The notes beneath the pieces are model-generated. The model made no database searches. It was not told the DNA's origin and saw nothing but the letters and a program-made list of their open reading frames with translations. Position numbers and translations under genes: made by a program. 64,000 bases of DNA. Origin: Streptococcus ictaluri 707-05. Lineage in GTDB: Bacteria > Bacillota > Bacilli > Lactobacillales > Streptococcaceae. Positions 9,082 through 20,129 of the stretch are shown here, in pieces. How positions within the stretch are numbered: position 1 is the first letter of the stretch; the number at the start of each line of letters is the position of its first letter. The DNA lies in the NCBI RefSeq assembly GCF_000188015.2, contig NZ_AEUX02000006.1:468261-532260 (forward strand), read 5' to 3'.

Positions 9082-12000
9082 TCATCTAATCTCCTCGTTC
9101 ATTAAGGTCAAGAAGGCTTGCCTTTTTTCTTTAGCAGGTAATCTTAATAGGGGTCTCGCCTGACCCAGGTCTAAATCTGCTTCAAAGCGTGTAATGGCTT
9201 TTAGTTGTTCCCCTTGGACTGACTTTCCATCTTCCGTATAGGGATTGATGAGGAAGTGGCCCTTTCTGATTTGGTCGGCAGCATCAAGATAGAGTTTTTT
9301 ATTATAAGCTAGTAAGGTTTCGAGTTCTTCTTTTTGATAGATGGCATTTGCCGTTTGATAGCTACCGTTTGATAAGTGCTCTTTTTCTTCCTCTAGGAAA
9401 ATCCCCTTATAAGTGAGTTCCTTATAGACACTTTCTACCAACTTTTGATCTAGTGCTTTAAACTGTGACAAGTCTAGCTTTGGATCTTGTAGATGTAGGT
9501 ACATAGCCCCAAAAATTGGCAATAAGTGATTGGGATCACTCGACTCTTTTAGTGTTGCTAAATAGGTAACCAACTGCGGACTCAACCCATTGTAAAAATG
9601 GCCAATATCAAATTTATTAGCACTCGATTTGTAATCAACAATTCCTAAACTACCATCATGTAATTGGTCTATGCGATCTATTACCCCTCTTACCAAGACT
9701 TTTTGATCCCAATCTAATTGAAATACCTTTTCCTGAGCAATCACCTTCAAGTTTTGGTTTCTTTCTAACACACTTGCTGTTACCTGAACAATATCTTGTA
9801 AGACGCCAAGGCTATAGCCTGCCTCAAGGTTATCTGAGTAGACGGCTTGAAAGGTTTTTTCTTGATTGGTTTCTCCAATAGCTTCTCTTAATTTAGCATC
9901 AAAAGAAAGGTCTCTATGGTCTTTCATAAGTCGTTCAAAAACGCGATGCAAGTATTGGCCATGAATACGCGCATCCGGATGAATAGACTCTAGCTCCTGC
10001 AAACCAAGCACATACTTCAAAAAATAGTGATATTGGTTATTATAGAAAATTCGTAAGGCAGATGCCGACAAGGATAGGGGTTGATCACTTGGAAACCTAG
10101 CTTCTATGACTTGTGATGCCACTTTCTTTGTGATCAAATGATTTTTAGGACTAGTCAAGACAATATGGTCTTCTTTTAAGCGCTTCTTGACATAGCGTAA
10201 AGCAACTGTCCAAAAGTTCTTATCTTCTTCGGTCATAAGAGCTAGCATGTCATCTCGATTGAGGTTAATAAGACGTGATAAAAGGGCCTTGTAGTTACCA
10301 ATGTCTTCAGGCTCTCGTGACAAGTGATGACGTCCCTTCTCAATAAGCGGCAAGCCAAAGCTAAGCCATTCTTTGAGATAAGGAGAAAGCTCTTCTGGAA
10401 CATCATTTAAAAAATGAGGCACACTTAAAACCAAGTGGTTAGTCGCCGCATTTAAGAGGGACAGGGCCGTTTGATGACTTTTCTTAACCTGGTCACTCGT
10501 TGGAATATCAAATTGTTGATAGATTTCAGTTAAGTCATTAATGGCTTGGCGTTCTTGGTCTGAAATCAAACTGTTATTTTTAACCTGTTTTGGAAAGTGA
10601 GATTGTGTTAAACCAATGGCAAAGACAAAGGGCTTGGCATGTGGTTCTATCAAATCATAAGACTTAACAGCTACCACATCTACAGTAGCAGGAACCGTGC
10701 GATAGTGAGCCGTCTGCATACCAATTTTCAAAAGTGACAAGGAATCATCCAATGACATCTTCTGCTGACCAAAAATCAGTTGAAAGTCTTCTAATATGTC
10801 TGTAAAAGTCTTCCAGACTTCTTTATCTTTTTCATATTCAGCTTCAGATTGGCCTTGGCTTAGGACTTTAAAATTATCCAAAAATTGGATAGCTTTAAAA
10901 AAGTTCATCAATTTCGCTAGTAAAGAGCTTCCCAATTGTTTTTGACTTTTAAATAAGTCCTTAAGAGGATTAAAGATAGCTTCACGTAGCTCATTTAGCT
11001 CTTCTAAAGGGTATTGACGGGATGAATTGATGGTAAAATCTCTAGAAAACTTAGTGTAACCATTGATATCAGCAAAATCAAGGTATTGCTCAAAGCGGTC
11101 CATCGCTTCTTCTGTAAAATTGGCAAAAAGTCCTGATTTAACAAGATTAAGGATATCTTCACGACGCCAATTATAGCGACGACTTCTTTCAAGCGAATCA
11201 ATAAACTGAACTAAAGGATGATCAGACATGGATTCCGCCTTACCAAAGTAATAAGGAATTTCGAATTTATCAAAAATATGCCCCACCTGTAAATGATAAG
11301 CGTCGACATCTCCCAAAAGTACTAAGATATCTTTGTAGCGATAGCCTTGATACAATTTTTGTCTAATGGCCTTGGCAACATGTTCAATTTCTTCTTTTTG
11401 ATTATTTGACTGCCAAATGTCAATATATTGCTTATCAGTCTCTGGCAGTTGCCAATCACTTTGACTATAATCATGATTAGCTTCAAAGAGTTGTGTCACT
11501 CTTGAAAAAGCATCTGGATATGTGGTATCTGAGGTGATATACTGGGCTTTGGTTTGGAAAAGCGAGGAAAGTTCTCTCAAAAAATCAATGGCTGCTTGAT
11601 AGATATTTCCTTTAACAAAGGTTTTCCCATAAGCTTTTTGACTAATATAAGTTCCAATGACAATTTCCTGGCACTTATCATTTAACAAACTTAGGAGTTC
11701 TTTTTCTTCAGCTGAAAATCGTGAAAAGCCATCAATAACAAGTACTGTTTTTTTCAGTTGTTCATCAAGATCTCCCGACTTCACAGCTCTCAGCAATGTC
11801 GCTAAAGGGCTAGCAGTCTCAAAGGATTGTTCAGCCATAATGGCATCGACTACTTCAAAAATAGTAATGAAATCAGCTTGTTTTTCAGAGCTTTCTAGAG
11901 CACTTAATTCATAAACACTTAAATTAGCCGTCTGTAATTCTTTATACAAATCAACCAATTGTTGAATGAAGGCTGGGTCTGTTTGTAAGCGATCAAAAAC

Positions 12001-12309
12001 CTTTAATTGTCCTGGTTCAAGAGTCTTCATTGCTCTGTAAAAGACCAGAGCCAGAGCCGTTTCGCTCAGATTTTCTTTTTGTTTCTCCTGTTTAAGAGTC
12101 AAGTAACGCGCCATTTGAGCAAAGCGAGTGACTGTTATGGCAAAAGATGCCTCTTGTGGGAGATACTCCAAAACAGCCCTTTCTTTTTCAAAGGAAAGGG
12201 AATTGGGAGCGATGTAAAAGACACGAAATCCCTTATTTGCATAAGAACTTGCTTCTTTTACTAATAGTTCTGTCATGTCATGACTGACATCTGTATATCG
12301 TAACTTCAT
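9082..12309 (-). CDS. rexB: ATP-dependent nuclease subunit B (RexB)
   Basis: RexB is the partner nuclease subunit of RexA and processes the other strand of a double-strand break. The 1075 residues match streptococcal RexB. The C-terminal nuclease motif is present (RGVIDRIDQ...[12 protein letters not shown]). I see no Walker A motif at the N-terminus and count only one cysteine in the protein, so it lacks the four-cysteine iron-sulfur cluster of Bacillus-type AddB. Both absences agree with RexB being a diverged, helicase-dead relative. It is the first gene of the rexB-rexA operon and diverges from the metallopeptidase gene. A TATAAT box is present about 30-40 bases upstream. Confidence 0.94.
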   Translation of the reverse strand: MKLRYTDVSHDMTELLVKEASSYANKGFRVFYIAPNSLSFEKERAVLEYLPQEASFAITVTRFAQMARYLTLKQEKQKENLSETALALVFYRAMKTLEPGQLKVFDRLQTDPAFIQQLVDLYKELQTANLSVYELSALESSEKQADFITIFEVVDAIMAEQSFETASPLATLLRAVKSGDLDEQLKKTVLVIDGFSRFSAEEKELLSLLNDKCQEIVIGTYISQKAYGKTFVKGNIYQAAIDFLRELSSLFQTKAQYITSDTTYPDAFSRVTQLFEANHDYSQSDWQLPETDKQYIDIWQSNNQKEEIEHVAKAIRQKLYQGYRYKDILVLLGDVDAYHLQVGHIFDKFEIPYYFGKAESMSDHPLVQFIDSLERSRRYNWRREDILNLVKSGLFANFTEEAMDRFEQYLDFADINGYTKFSRDFTINSSRQYPLEELNELREAIFNPLKDLFKSQKQLGSSLLAKLMNFFKAIQFLDNFKVLSQGQSEAEYEKDKEVWKTFTDILEDFQLIFGQQKMSLDDSLSLLKIGMQTAHYRTVPATVDVVAVKSYDLIEPHAKPFVFAIGLTQSHFPKQVKNNSLISDQERQAINDLTEIYQQFDIPTSDQVKKSHQTALSLLNAATNHLVLSVPHFLNDVPEELSPYLKEWLSFGLPLIEKGRHHLSREPEDIGNYKALLSRLINLNRDDMLALMTEEDKNFWTVALRYVKKRLKEDHIVLTSPKNHLITKKVASQVIEARFPSDQPLSLSASALRIFYNNQYHYFLKYVLGLQELESIHPDARIHGQYLHRVFERLMKDHRDLSFDAKLREAIGETNQEKTFQAVYSDNLEAGYSLGVLQDIVQVTASVLERNQNLKVIAQEKVFQLDWDQKVLVRGVIDRIDQLHDGSLGIVDYKSSANKFDIGHFYNGLSPQLVTYLATLKESSDPNHLLPIFGAMYLHLQDPKLDLSQFKALDQKLVESVYKELTYKGIFLEEEKEHLSNGSYQTANAIYQKEELETLLAYNKKLYLDAADQIRKGHFLINPYTEDGKSVQGEQLKAITRFEADLDLGQARPLLRLPAKEKRQAFLTLMNEEIR

Positions 12310-12473
12310 AAGTCTCCTTCATTTAGACCGCTTACTTATTCTTATATTATAGCAAATGCAGCTTTCTTTTCCCATTTGAAATCCTCTTAAATAAGCTGAA
12401 TTTAAGAAGTCAAACAAGCAATTATTAAAAATTTGTTCTATAATAGAATCAAATAAAAAACGAGGGTAGATTT

Positions 12474-13397
12474 ATGAAAACAGATGATTTAAGAAAAAGT
12501 CAACAGGTTGAAGATCGACGTGGGCAATCCTCTGGTTCTTTTGGAGGAGGAGGCTTTGGTGGTGGCGGAGGAGGGGGACTCCTACTGCAACTTCTCTTTT
12601 CAAGAGGAGGATGGAAAACCAAACTGGTCATCCTTCTTCTATTATTAGTAATGGGGGGTGGCGGTTTATCTGGTATCTTCACCGGTGATCAACCTAATAG
12701 TAGTTCCTACCAATCACGACAAATTACAAGAACAAGTGGTGACAAAGCTAGCGAGGAACAAGTTGATTTTGTCAGCAAAGTTTTTGCCTCAACAGAAGAT
12801 TACTGGACCACTAAATTCAAAGAAAAAGGGTTGACCTATCAAAAACCTACCTTGGTATTATACACAGGTGCAACCGCAACAGCCTGCGGAACAGGTCAAG
12901 CAGCTTCTGGACCTTTCTACTGTCCTGGAGATAAGAAAGTCTATCTCGATATTTCCTTTTATGATGAGCTATCTCAAAAATATGGTGCTAAAGGAGATTT
13001 TGCTATGGCCTACGTTATTGCTCATGAGGTTGGGCACCATGTTCAAAATGAAGTGGGACTTATGGATAAATACGCTCAAGCAAGACTAGGCAAATCAAAG
13101 GCGCAAGCAAATCAACTAAATGTCCAATTAGAACTTCAAGCAGACTACTATGCAGGTGCTTGGGCCAAGTATGTTCAAGGGGAAGGACTTCTTGAAAAAG
13201 GGGATATCGAAGAAGCTATGGCTGCTGCTCATGCCGTTGGAGATGACACCCTTCAAGAAGAGGCTTATGGTCGAGCTGTTCCAGATAGTTTTACCCACGG
13301 GACATCTGAACAGAGACAACGCTGGTTCAACATAGGTTTCCAATATGGTGACTTTGAGCACGGTGATACATTCAGTGTAGCGTATAATAATTTATAA
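12474..13397 (+). CDS. Neutral zinc metallopeptidase, YpfJ family
   Basis: This is a membrane-anchored predicted zinc peptidase of the YpfJ/KPN_02809 family (PF04228); the family's substrate is not established. The N-terminus has a glycine-rich stretch (about residues 21-36), then one transmembrane segment at about residues 48-68 (LVILLLLLVMGGGGLSGIF). The catalytic motif is HEVGHH at residues 184-189, with a downstream ELQADYYAG that supplies the third ligand. The family signature ATACGTG...GPFYCPGDKKVYLD is present. The length of 307 residues is normal. The gene diverges from rexB and is followed by the terminator palindrome into which an IS1182-type element has inserted. Confidence 0.9.
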   Translation: MKTDDLRKSQQVEDRRGQSSGSFGGGGFGGGGGGGLLLQLLFSRGGWKTKLVILLLLLVMGGGGLSGIFTGDQPNSSSYQSRQITRTSGDKASEEQVDFVSKVFASTEDYWTTKFKEKGLTYQKPTLVLYTGATATACGTGQAASGPFYCPGDKKVYLDISFYDELSQKYGAKGDFAMAYVIAHEVGHHVQNEVGLMDKYAQARLGKSKAQANQLNVQLELQADYYAGAWAKYVQGEGLLEKGDIEEAMAAAHAVGDDTLQEEAYGRAVPDSFTHGTSEQRQRWFNIGFQYGDFEHGDTFSVAYNNL

Positions 13398-13404
13398 TAA
13401 AAAA

Positions 13405-13426
13405 GGTTGAGACATATGTCTCAACC
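13405..13426 (+). repeat. Left copy of a 22-bp terminator palindrome flanking an IS1182-family element
   Basis: This perfect palindrome (half-site GGTTGAGACAT) is preceded by A residues but not followed by T, because the IS begins at 13427. An identical copy lies at 14965-14986. Before insertion it would have been one bidirectional terminator with A-run and T-run between the convergent metallopeptidase and ABC transporter genes. Confidence 0.85.
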
Positions 13427-14964
13427 TCAGATTGAAGACAAAGCCCTAGAAAAATGAATTTCTAGAGCTTTTTTGTTCGCTAAGAGTTATAATAAAGACA
13501 AGAATCTCTAGGAGGTCTCTCTATGTTCCACAAAGAAAATCCGAACTAAAATCGTAATCAAGTTGGCTTTTATAGCTTAGATGAGTTGGTCCCTAAAGAC
13601 CATCTCTTACGTCAAATTGACCAAGCCATTGATTTCTCATTTATTTATGACTTAGTTGAAGATAGTTATTGTGCTGATAATGGTCGTCCTAGTTTGGATC
13701 CCGTTATGTTGATTAAGATTCCTATGATTCAATGTCTGTTTGGCATTCGTTCTATGCGTCAAACTATCAAAGAAATTGAAGTCAATTTAGCTTACCGCTG
13801 GTTTCTTGGCTTGACTCTAGAAGATAAGGCGCCTCATTTCACAACATACGGCAAGAACTACAGCCGTCGTTTCCAAGATAAACAAGTCATTGAAGCCATC
13901 TTTTCTCATATTCTAGGTCTCTGCCTCAATGCTGGTTTGATTGATCCTACCGAAATCTTTGTGGATGGGACTCATATCAAGGCAGCTGCTAATCATCACA
14001 AATACATCAACCAGGAAGTTGAGGCACAAGCTAAATTTATGAGTGACCAATTGGAGAAGGAAATTGCCAAAGATAGGGAGAAACACGGAAAAAAGTCCTT
14101 AAGGCTCGCCAAAGAAAAAGAGCCCGCAAGTAAGAAAATGTCTACAACAGACCCTGATAGTGGTTGGTTTCATAAAGGAGAGCATAAACAAGTCTTCGCT
14201 TATAACGCTCAAGTTGCTTGTGATAAACATGGTTGGGCATTGGGGTATAGTATTCACGCTGGAGATGTCCATGATAGTCAGGCATTTCCTGAACTCTTTG
14301 ACAAGATTAAAGCATTGAACTCTCACTATCTCATTGCTGATTCTGGTTATAAAACCCCAAGCATCGCTCATTACTTATTAACTCTAGGTGTCATACCAGT
14401 TTTTCCCTATACAAGACCTCATAGTAAAAAGGACCTGCTTCGGCCAAAAGAATTTATCTATGATGAGTATTATGATGTCTATCTTTGTCCAGAAAACCAA
14501 CCTTTGCACTATTCAACGACTAATCGAGACGGTTACCGTGAGTATAAAAGCGATCCAGCTATTTGTCAGACTTGTGCTCTTTTATCAGTTTGTACCCAGT
14601 CGAAGAACCACCAAAAAGTCATCACACGTCATTTATGGAAAGATGACTTAGAAGTCTGCGAAGACATCCGACACCAACTAGGGATGAAAGAGCGTTATCA
14701 ACAGCGTAAAGAGACTATTGAACGCTTGTTTGGGACAGCTAAAGAATACCATAACTTACGCTATACGAGATTAAAAGGAAAGTCCAAAATGGGGGCAACC
14801 CTTGGGCTTACTTTAGCGTGTTTAAATCTGAAAAAATACAGCAAATGGATGGCTGGAATAGCCTTATTTCTTTGCCTGAAAGTTGCCAAAATGAGGCAAA
14901 TCATCATAATGATAGTAAAAGAAAAGACAAACTGGAGGTTTAGACCAGTTTGTCTTCAATCTGA
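13427..14964 (+). mobile_element. IS1182-family insertion sequence (1538 bp) inside a terminator palindrome
   Basis: The ends form a perfect 16-bp inverted repeat, TCAGATTGAAGACAAA at the left and its complement at the right. Immediately outside each end stands an identical complete 22-bp palindrome. This can be read as a 22-bp target duplication of the terminator hairpin, or as an element that carries hairpins at its tips. The transposase inside is broken by an early stop. Element family is assigned from the transposase sequence. Confidence 0.85.
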
Positions 14965-15076
14965 GGTTGAGACATATGTCTCAACCTTTTTTACTTATCT
15001 CGACTCAAAATACCATCTTCCATTCGGTAAACCTTATCACAATAATCTGTCATTCGATTATCGTGGGTTACCATAA
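13523..15076 (+). pseudogene. IS1182-family transposase with a stop at codon 9
   Basis: A good ribosome binding site (AGGAGG) precedes ATG 13523, and the reading MFHKENPN is followed by TAA at 13547-13549. The same frame then stays open (NRNQVGFYSLDELVPKDHLL...). The transposase shows the DDE elements of the family (FVDGTHIKAAAN, YLIADSGYKT, ETIERLFGTAKEYHNLRYTRL) and a cysteine cluster (CQTCALLSVCTQS). No stop occurs before the IS ends, so the frame runs 37 codons past 14964, antisense to the ABC gene. The true C-terminus is therefore uncertain. Re-initiation at TTG 13586 could give a 496-residue product, but no ribosome binding site supports it. Confidence 0.75.
14965..14986 (-). terminator. 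Right copy of the palindrome, terminator for the ABC exporter operon
   Basis: This is identical to the palindrome at 13405-13426 and is followed on the plus strand by TTTTTT. On the minus strand it sits directly after the stop of the ABC ATPase gene but now runs into the IS end instead of a T-run. The insertion may therefore have weakened termination in that direction. Confidence 0.6.
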
Positions 15077-15659
15077 CAATGGCTTTTTGTTGTTCTTTGC
15101 TTTCTTTGGCCAGAAGTTCCACAACTTCATAGGCTCTTTTTGAATCCAAGCTAGCAGTGGGTTCATCTGCTAAGATAAGAGCTGGATTGTGATAGAGGGC
15201 TCGTGCAATAGCTACCCTTTGCCGTTCACCACCTGAAATATCTTGTGGCAACTTGTTCGCTAACTTGGTAATGCCAAGTTCCTCGAATAGTTGATCACGC
15301 TTTTCTTTTTGCTTTTCCTTGGTCAAATGGTCTACCAATTGTAACTGTTCCTTAACGGTTAAAAAAGGAATAAAGTTAGAGGCTTGCAAAATAAAACCAA
15401 TATCTTTAAAACGTAGCGCTGCTCTTTTTTTCTCGGATAGATTGGTGTAATCCTTCCCATTGACAAAAATGTGACCGCTGGTTGGTGTTTGTAAGCCTCC
15501 TGCAATCGTCAAAAAAGTGGATTTCCCAGATCCCGATGGACCAATAAGTGCAACGAATTCCCCAGCCTCAACTGAAAAATCTGTTGATTTTAGGGCTTGA
15601 ATTGTTTGATCACCATCTTTAAATGATTTTGTAACTTCTTTAAATGCTAAAATAGACAT
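14991..15659 (-). CDS. ABC exporter ATP-binding protein (HrtA/MacB-type)
   Basis: This is the ATPase of a two-component exporter whose permease is the neighbouring upstream gene. It has 222 residues from the start at 15659, which follows GGAGGTTGTG; an upstream in-frame start would overlap the permease end. Motifs are Walker A GPSGSGKST, Q-loop ILQASNFIPF, signature ISGGERQRVAIARAL, Walker B LILADEPTASLD and the H-loop VMVTHD. It belongs to the LolD/MacB/HrtA group. HrtBA pumps export haem in other Gram-positives, but the substrate here is not shown. Ten bases separate it from the permease stop, so the two form one operon. Confidence 0.88.
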   Translation of the reverse strand: MSILAFKEVTKSFKDGDQTIQALKSTDFSVEAGEFVALIGPSGSGKSTFLTIAGGLQTPTSGHIFVNGKDYTNLSEKKRAALRFKDIGFILQASNFIPFLTVKEQLQLVDHLTKEKQKEKRDQLFEELGITKLANKLPQDISGGERQRVAIARALYHNPALILADEPTASLDSKRAYEVVELLAKESKEQQKAIVMVTHDNRMTDYCDKVYRMEDGILSRDK

Positions 15660-15669
15660 CACAACCTCC

Positions 15670-16745
15670 TTAACCAATAGCTTTTAAGGGATCAATTTTA
15701 ACAATAGCTAAAACTGAAAAGAGTGTTCCTAAAAGAGCAAAGGTTATCATAGACACTAAAATAATGCTATATAAGTACCAATTACTTTGAAAAGGAACGG
15801 CCACTGGTAAAACCAATGAAGTTAACCAAGTTCCAAGAAGACCTAAGGCACTACCTACTGTTGTCAAAATAAAGGTTTGCGCTAAGACCGCGTTTGCAAT
15901 GGTTTTATTAGCAATCCCTTGTGCCTTCATAATACCAAAAATAGGTGCTTTCTGAATGGTCAAGACATACATAAAAATCCCAATGATAATAGCAGAAATA
16001 AGAACTAAAAAACCAATCATAAAGGCAAAAGTCAAGACTTGGGCATTATAACCAGGCAATTTAGTGATAAAGCTTTCTATCGACAGTTTTTGCAAACTTT
16101 CTTTAGGATAGTCACTGACTTTTCCTTTCACCACAAAAGCATTGACCTGATTGTCTTGTTTTTGGGCTGCCTGACCAAACTTGGCTTCTTGAAAAGCTTT
16201 TAGACGTAAATAAGCAACTGGAGCCACACTAAAACGGTCTCCTTCTGTATAACCTACAATCTTAAAGGTTTTATCCGTCGTTGATAAGGACAAGTCATCT
16301 CCAATGTTAAAACCGCCTTTAAGGGCTGCACTTTTATCAATAATAACTTCATTATCTGAAGATAATTGCTCTCCTTCAATCACTTTTGGCTCAAGAAAAG
16401 AATCTTCTTCAATCCCAAAAAGACTCAGTTTTTCTTTATCTTTTTCTTTGGGGTTAGAAACTGTCCAAGCAACACCATTGAGTTGCCCAAGGGCAGTTAC
16501 TTGATCTGCTTCAATCTGATCTTTTTGCTTTAACACTAACTGTGATAAATTGAGATTGGCATCAGCATCCTTTGTTAAAAACACTGTATCTGCTTGCCAC
16601 TTATCAATAGCAGAGCGGTTTTCTTGCACTAAACCAAAGGCTAGTGCCGTTAAAAAAACATTAAATAGGCTATTAAAAAGAGTAAGCCTAAGATTAAGCC
16701 ATACCTCAGTTTGGCTTGTTTCATTTCTTTGATAGCTAAAAACAT
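15670..16745 (-). pseudogene. ABC exporter permease (FtsX/HrtB-like), frameshifted in a T run
   Basis: The gene starts at ATG 16745 behind GGAGG and reads MFLAIKEMKQAKLRYG, then a hydrophobic TM1 ending AYLMFF, where it hits TAA. Reading in the shifted frame continues LTALAFGLVQENRSAIDKW and stays open to 15670. The break lies in a run of seven T on the coding strand (16652-16658); eight would restore a 358-residue protein with TM1, a large extracellular domain and three C-terminal membrane helices (FtsX domain, FMIGFLVLISAII...). A lost base in a homopolymer may be a real mutation, a phase-variable state or a sequence error. If real, the exporter is inactive. Confidence 0.85.
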
Positions 16746-16812
16746 ATTTTCCCTCCTTAGTCTCTCTAAGCATAGCATAGAATAGGATTAAAAAAATGTT
16801 TTATCTGAAAAA

Positions 16813-17199
16813 TTAAAGACCCTTGGTCATTAGACGACAATTTAATAAATAAGGAGGTTGATAACAACTTGTCATTTCTTGCAAAAAGTAAAGCATGTCA
16901 TCTTGACGAGAAACTAAGGCCTCATCCAGCTCTTTAAAATAAGCTTTTTCTTCTGAACTTGCTATTTTTTTAAAGTAGCCCCAAACATGCTGATATGCCA
17001 CACGAAGTGTCTTTAGATTTGGCTCTAAGCTTTCTGCTTCTTGAATCAAGACATTAAACTGATCAGCCTTTTCAGAGCTCCAATCATTATACCTAAATAA
17101 CAGCCTTAATTGCTGATAAATCTGTTGAGAATGCGCCATAACCCAATACTTTTGATAGGCCCACTCTTGTTGATAACGAACTAGTGACTGATCACTCAT
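16813..17199 (-). CDS. DUF1722 (YbgA-like) family protein
   Basis: The 128 residues match the DUF1722/YbgA domain: an early KYWVMAHS segment, a central YQHVWGYFKK...EEKAYFKELDEAL and a final CYQPPYLLNCRLM. In other bacteria this domain occurs alone or fused to DUF523; its function is not established, although links to stress response and photolyase genes have been noted. The start overlaps the stop of the upstream OsmC pseudogene (ATGAGTGA), which shows they were one translation-coupled operon. No membrane segment or signal peptide is visible. Confidence 0.7.
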   Translation of the reverse strand: MSDQSLVRYQQEWAYQKYWVMAHSQQIYQQLRLLFRYNDWSSEKADQFNVLIQEAESLEPNLKTLRVAYQHVWGYFKKIASSEEKAYFKELDEALVSRQDDMLYFLQEMTSCYQPPYLLNCRLMTKGL

Positions 17200-17569
17200 C
17201 TTTCGCCCCTTCTATTGTTATCGTAACAACAATATCTTTTCGCAATAACTTTTTGACCCGACAATTGGCATCAATATAAGCCAAGAGAGCCTCTTTTTTA
17301 TCACTGACCTGATTATCTAAAATAGTGAGATGAATCTGAAAACCTTCCTCATGATAGCTAGCTTTAAGCTCAACCGCAATGTCTTTTTGCTTAAAATGAC
17401 GCCAATAATACCCCTATACACACATGGTTATACAAGAAGACAAAGCAATAAGCATTAAGCTCATTGGGGTTTCGCCCCTATCAGTCGTTCCAAATAAATC
17501 AATGGCTTCGCCATAACCTTCGGTTCTTGTCTGGTAGAGTCCTTGACCTTTGATGGTGCTTTTATACAT
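17192..17569 (-). pseudogene. OsmC-family protein, in-frame TAG at codon 52
   Basis: Reading from ATG 17569 gives MYKSTIKGQGLYQTRTEGYG, then TPMSLMLIALSSCITMCV, then TAG (17414-17416), and then GYYWRHFKQKDIAVELKASY onward to TGA at 17192-17194. Total length is 125 residues, close to small OsmC/YhfA proteins, which are thiol peroxidase-like or hydroperoxide-related enzymes. The ALSSC motif carries the first catalytic cysteine and the second sits in DANCRVKK. Loss of a Gln codon (CAG to TAG) explains the break. The annotation is from my own translation. The frame is otherwise uninterrupted, so the lesion is probably recent. Confidence 0.8.
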
Positions 17570-17612
17570 ATTCGTCTCTTTTCTATCTCATTTTCTTTCA
17601 TTATAACAAAAA

Positions 17613-17632
17613 AACCATCACTAAGGATGGTT
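17613..17632 (-). terminator. Intrinsic terminator of pheT
   Basis: On the minus strand AACCATC pairs with GATGGTT and is followed by seven T, 15 bases after the pheT stop. Confidence 0.8.
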
Positions 17633-17646
17633 TCAAAATCGGTAAC

Positions 17647-20052
17647 TTATCGCACTTCTACTGACAAGGTATCCATCAAGGATTTGGTAATTTTTTCCAT
17701 ATAGGTTGTCACTTCCTCATCTCTCAAGTTGTCACTTGGATTTTGGAAAGTGAGGCTATAAGCCATTGATTTTTTACCTTCTTGGATATTAGATCCTGTG
17801 TAAATATCAAACAGTTTCACTTTGGTTAAGCGTTTGACCTTAGCAGCGTCAATGGCAGAAAGAATGGCTTGATGACTGATCTCACTATCTACTAAAAGAG
17901 CAATATCACGTGTCATAGCAGGGAATTTAGTCACTTCTTGGAAGTGAAGTTTATCTGTCATGGCAAGCTCAAGGGCGCTTAAATCAACTTCTGCAACATA
18001 AGTCTCTGGAATATCATAGTTGTTAGCAGTTTGTGGATGAACTTGTCCTACAAATCCAATGGTTTGACCTTCGAGACGAATCAAAGCAGTTCGGCCAGGA
18101 TGCATACTTGCCATTTCTCTAGTTGGTAAGTATTCAACACTTAAACCTAACTTATCAAAGATAACTTCTAAAATACCTTTTACGTAATAAAAGTCCACAG
18201 CTTGAGCAGTCGTTTGAAAATCTTTTTCAGCAACTAAGCCAGTTAAAGCAAAGGCAAAGTGATTTAGCTCTTTTGGTAAATCAACCTTTGGATCATATTC
18301 TTGCTCAAAGATTTTTCCAATTTCGTAAAGGGCTAAATGGCTTTGTTTTCGAGCTACGTTGTAAGCAATCGTATCAAGCATACCAGAAACCATATTCTGA
18401 CGAAGTGCTGATCGCTCAATAGACATTGGCCACATTAGCTCTGTTAAATGACTTGGGGTTACAGTAAATTCTCTAGCTTTTTCAGGTGTTGTTAAGGCAT
18501 AAGAAATTATTTCAGTTAAACCAAGACCTTCTGCTAGACTCCTCACCTTGCGACGTAAGACCTGTGTTGCAGTTAATTCTGCAGCCGTTCCCCCTGCTTC
18601 TGGTAGTGTCGTTGGTAAGCGACCATAACCATAGATACGAGCAATCTCTTCAACAAGATCTGCTTGAATACTGATATCCCAACGACGAGGAGGAACAAAA
18701 ACAGTAAATGAGGTCGCATCCCCACTAATGTCAAATCCTAGTTTAGCAAAAATGGCTTGAATATCTTCATAGCTTAAGTCGGTTCCCAAACGCACATTGA
18801 CATAATCTAAACTGCTTGACACTGCAACTGGTTCCGTTGGTAGACTTCCAGCTTGTAGGTAACCTTTTAAGACCTTTCCTTCTGCTAAGTATTGCAACAT
18901 AGCAGCTGCAAAATCAAGGGCTTCAATAACAGTATCGTAATTAACACCCTTTTCAAAACGTGAAGAACTTTCAGAACGTAGATTTAAGCGACCGCTGGTT
19001 TTACGAATACTTTTACCATCAAAAACAGCTGCTTCAAGAACAACACGACTTGAGTTGGCATCAATCTCAGTTTCTTTACCACCCATAACTCCTGCTAAAG
19101 CAACAGCCTTGTCATTCACCGAAATCACTAAATCATCTACTATGAGTTCTCTTTCTTCACCATCTAAAGTCACTAAACGCTCACCCTCACGAGCCTGACG
19201 AGCTACTATTTTATGACCATCAAATTTATCAAGGTCAAAAGCATGCATGGGTTGACCGAAGTAAAGAAGAACATAATTCGTCACATCAACAACATTATTA
19301 ATCGGACGAATACCAGCATTCATAAGTAGATTTTGTAACCATTGTGGACTTGGTGCTACTTTGACCCCTTCAACAACACGACTAGCATAGGTCAAGACCT
19401 TATCCGTTTCAATTGAAACTTCTAGTAAATCACTCATTTCAGTGGTTTCTTCAACTAGATGTCTTTCTGGGAAGTGTGTTGATTTGCCATAGATTGCTGC
19501 TACTTCATGAGCTACGCCACGCATGGAAAGCGCATCTGCACGATTAGGCATGATAGACAGTTCGATAATCTCATCATCAAGTCCCAAGTAAGGGAAGATA
19601 CTATCACCTGGAATGGCATCAGCTGGCAAGATTTGAATTCCTTCTGAAAATTCTTTTGGAATAATGCTATCTGATAAACCAAGTTCTTGAAGGGAACAAA
19701 TCATCCCAAGAGACTCAATACCACGGATTTTACCTTTTTTGATTTTGTAGTTGTCTGCAATACGTGCACCTGGAACGGCTACAATGACCTTGATTCCAGC
19801 CTTCACATTTGGTGCTCCACAAACAATCTGACGAAGCTCCTCATCACCTGTATCAACTTGACATAGATGAAGGTGTGTCTCTGGAATAGCTTCACAGGAC
19901 TCAATATGACCTACAAGTAATTTAGATAAGCCTTCTGAAGGCATGCTAACACCTTCTACTTCAATTCCTGTGGTCGACATTTTTTCGGCTAGTTGAGCAG
20001 GTGAGACCTCAAGATCAACTAGTTCTTTTAACCATTTGTATGATACTAACAT
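17647..20052 (-). CDS. pheT: Phenylalanine-tRNA ligase beta subunit
   Basis: PheT pairs with PheS as an alpha2-beta2 enzyme that charges tRNA-Phe, and its B3/B4 domain edits misacylated Tyr-tRNA-Phe. The 801 residues are the usual bacterial length. Domains in order: N-terminal tRNA-binding (EMAP-like) fold at about residues 40-150 ([20 protein letters not shown]), B3/B4 editing at about 200-380, B5, the catalytic-like core, and the C-terminal anticodon-binding FDX-ACB domain from about 705 ([16 protein letters not shown]). It follows pheS by 77 bases and shares the T-box-controlled transcript. Confidence 0.97.
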   Translation of the reverse strand: MLVSYKWLKELVDLEVSPAQLAEKMSTTGIEVEGVSMPSEGLSKLLVGHIESCEAIPETHLHLCQVDTGDEELRQIVCGAPNVKAGIKVIVAVPGARIADNYKIKKGKIRGIESLGMICSLQELGLSDSIIPKEFSEGIQILPADAIPGDSIFPYLGLDDEIIELSIMPNRADALSMRGVAHEVAAIYGKSTHFPERHLVEETTEMSDLLEVSIETDKVLTYASRVVEGVKVAPSPQWLQNLLMNAGIRPINNVVDVTNYVLLYFGQPMHAFDLDKFDGHKIVARQAREGERLVTLDGEERELIVDDLVISVNDKAVALAGVMGGKETEIDANSSRVVLEAAVFDGKSIRKTSGRLNLRSESSSRFEKGVNYDTVIEALDFAAAMLQYLAEGKVLKGYLQAGSLPTEPVAVSSSLDYVNVRLGTDLSYEDIQAIFAKLGFDISGDATSFTVFVPPRRWDISIQADLVEEIARIYGYGRLPTTLPEAGGTAAELTATQVLRRKVRSLAEGLGLTEIISYALTTPEKAREFTVTPSHLTELMWPMSIERSALRQNMVSGMLDTIAYNVARKQSHLALYEIGKIFEQEYDPKVDLPKELNHFAFALTGLVAEKDFQTTAQAVDFYYVKGILEVIFDKLGLSVEYLPTREMASMHPGRTALIRLEGQTIGFVGQVHPQTANNYDIPETYVAEVDLSALELAMTDKLHFQEVTKFPAMTRDIALLVDSEISHQAILSAIDAAKVKRLTKVKLFDIYTGSNIQEGKKSMAYSLTFQNPSDNLRDEEVTTYMEKITKSLMDTLSVEVR

Positions 20053-20129
20053 ATTTCTATCGCATTCTTTCTATATTTCTAACTAATTCGACTTTTCATG
20101 ACTCTTTTGTTGATAAGAGATTTTTGAGC

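Noticed and set aside
13586..15076. A 496-residue transposase starting at TTG 13586
   Set aside because: The ribosome binding site and ATG lie at 13510-13525, and a TAA at codon 9 separates them from this frame. It is annotated as a pseudogene instead. The last 37 codons also lie outside the element.
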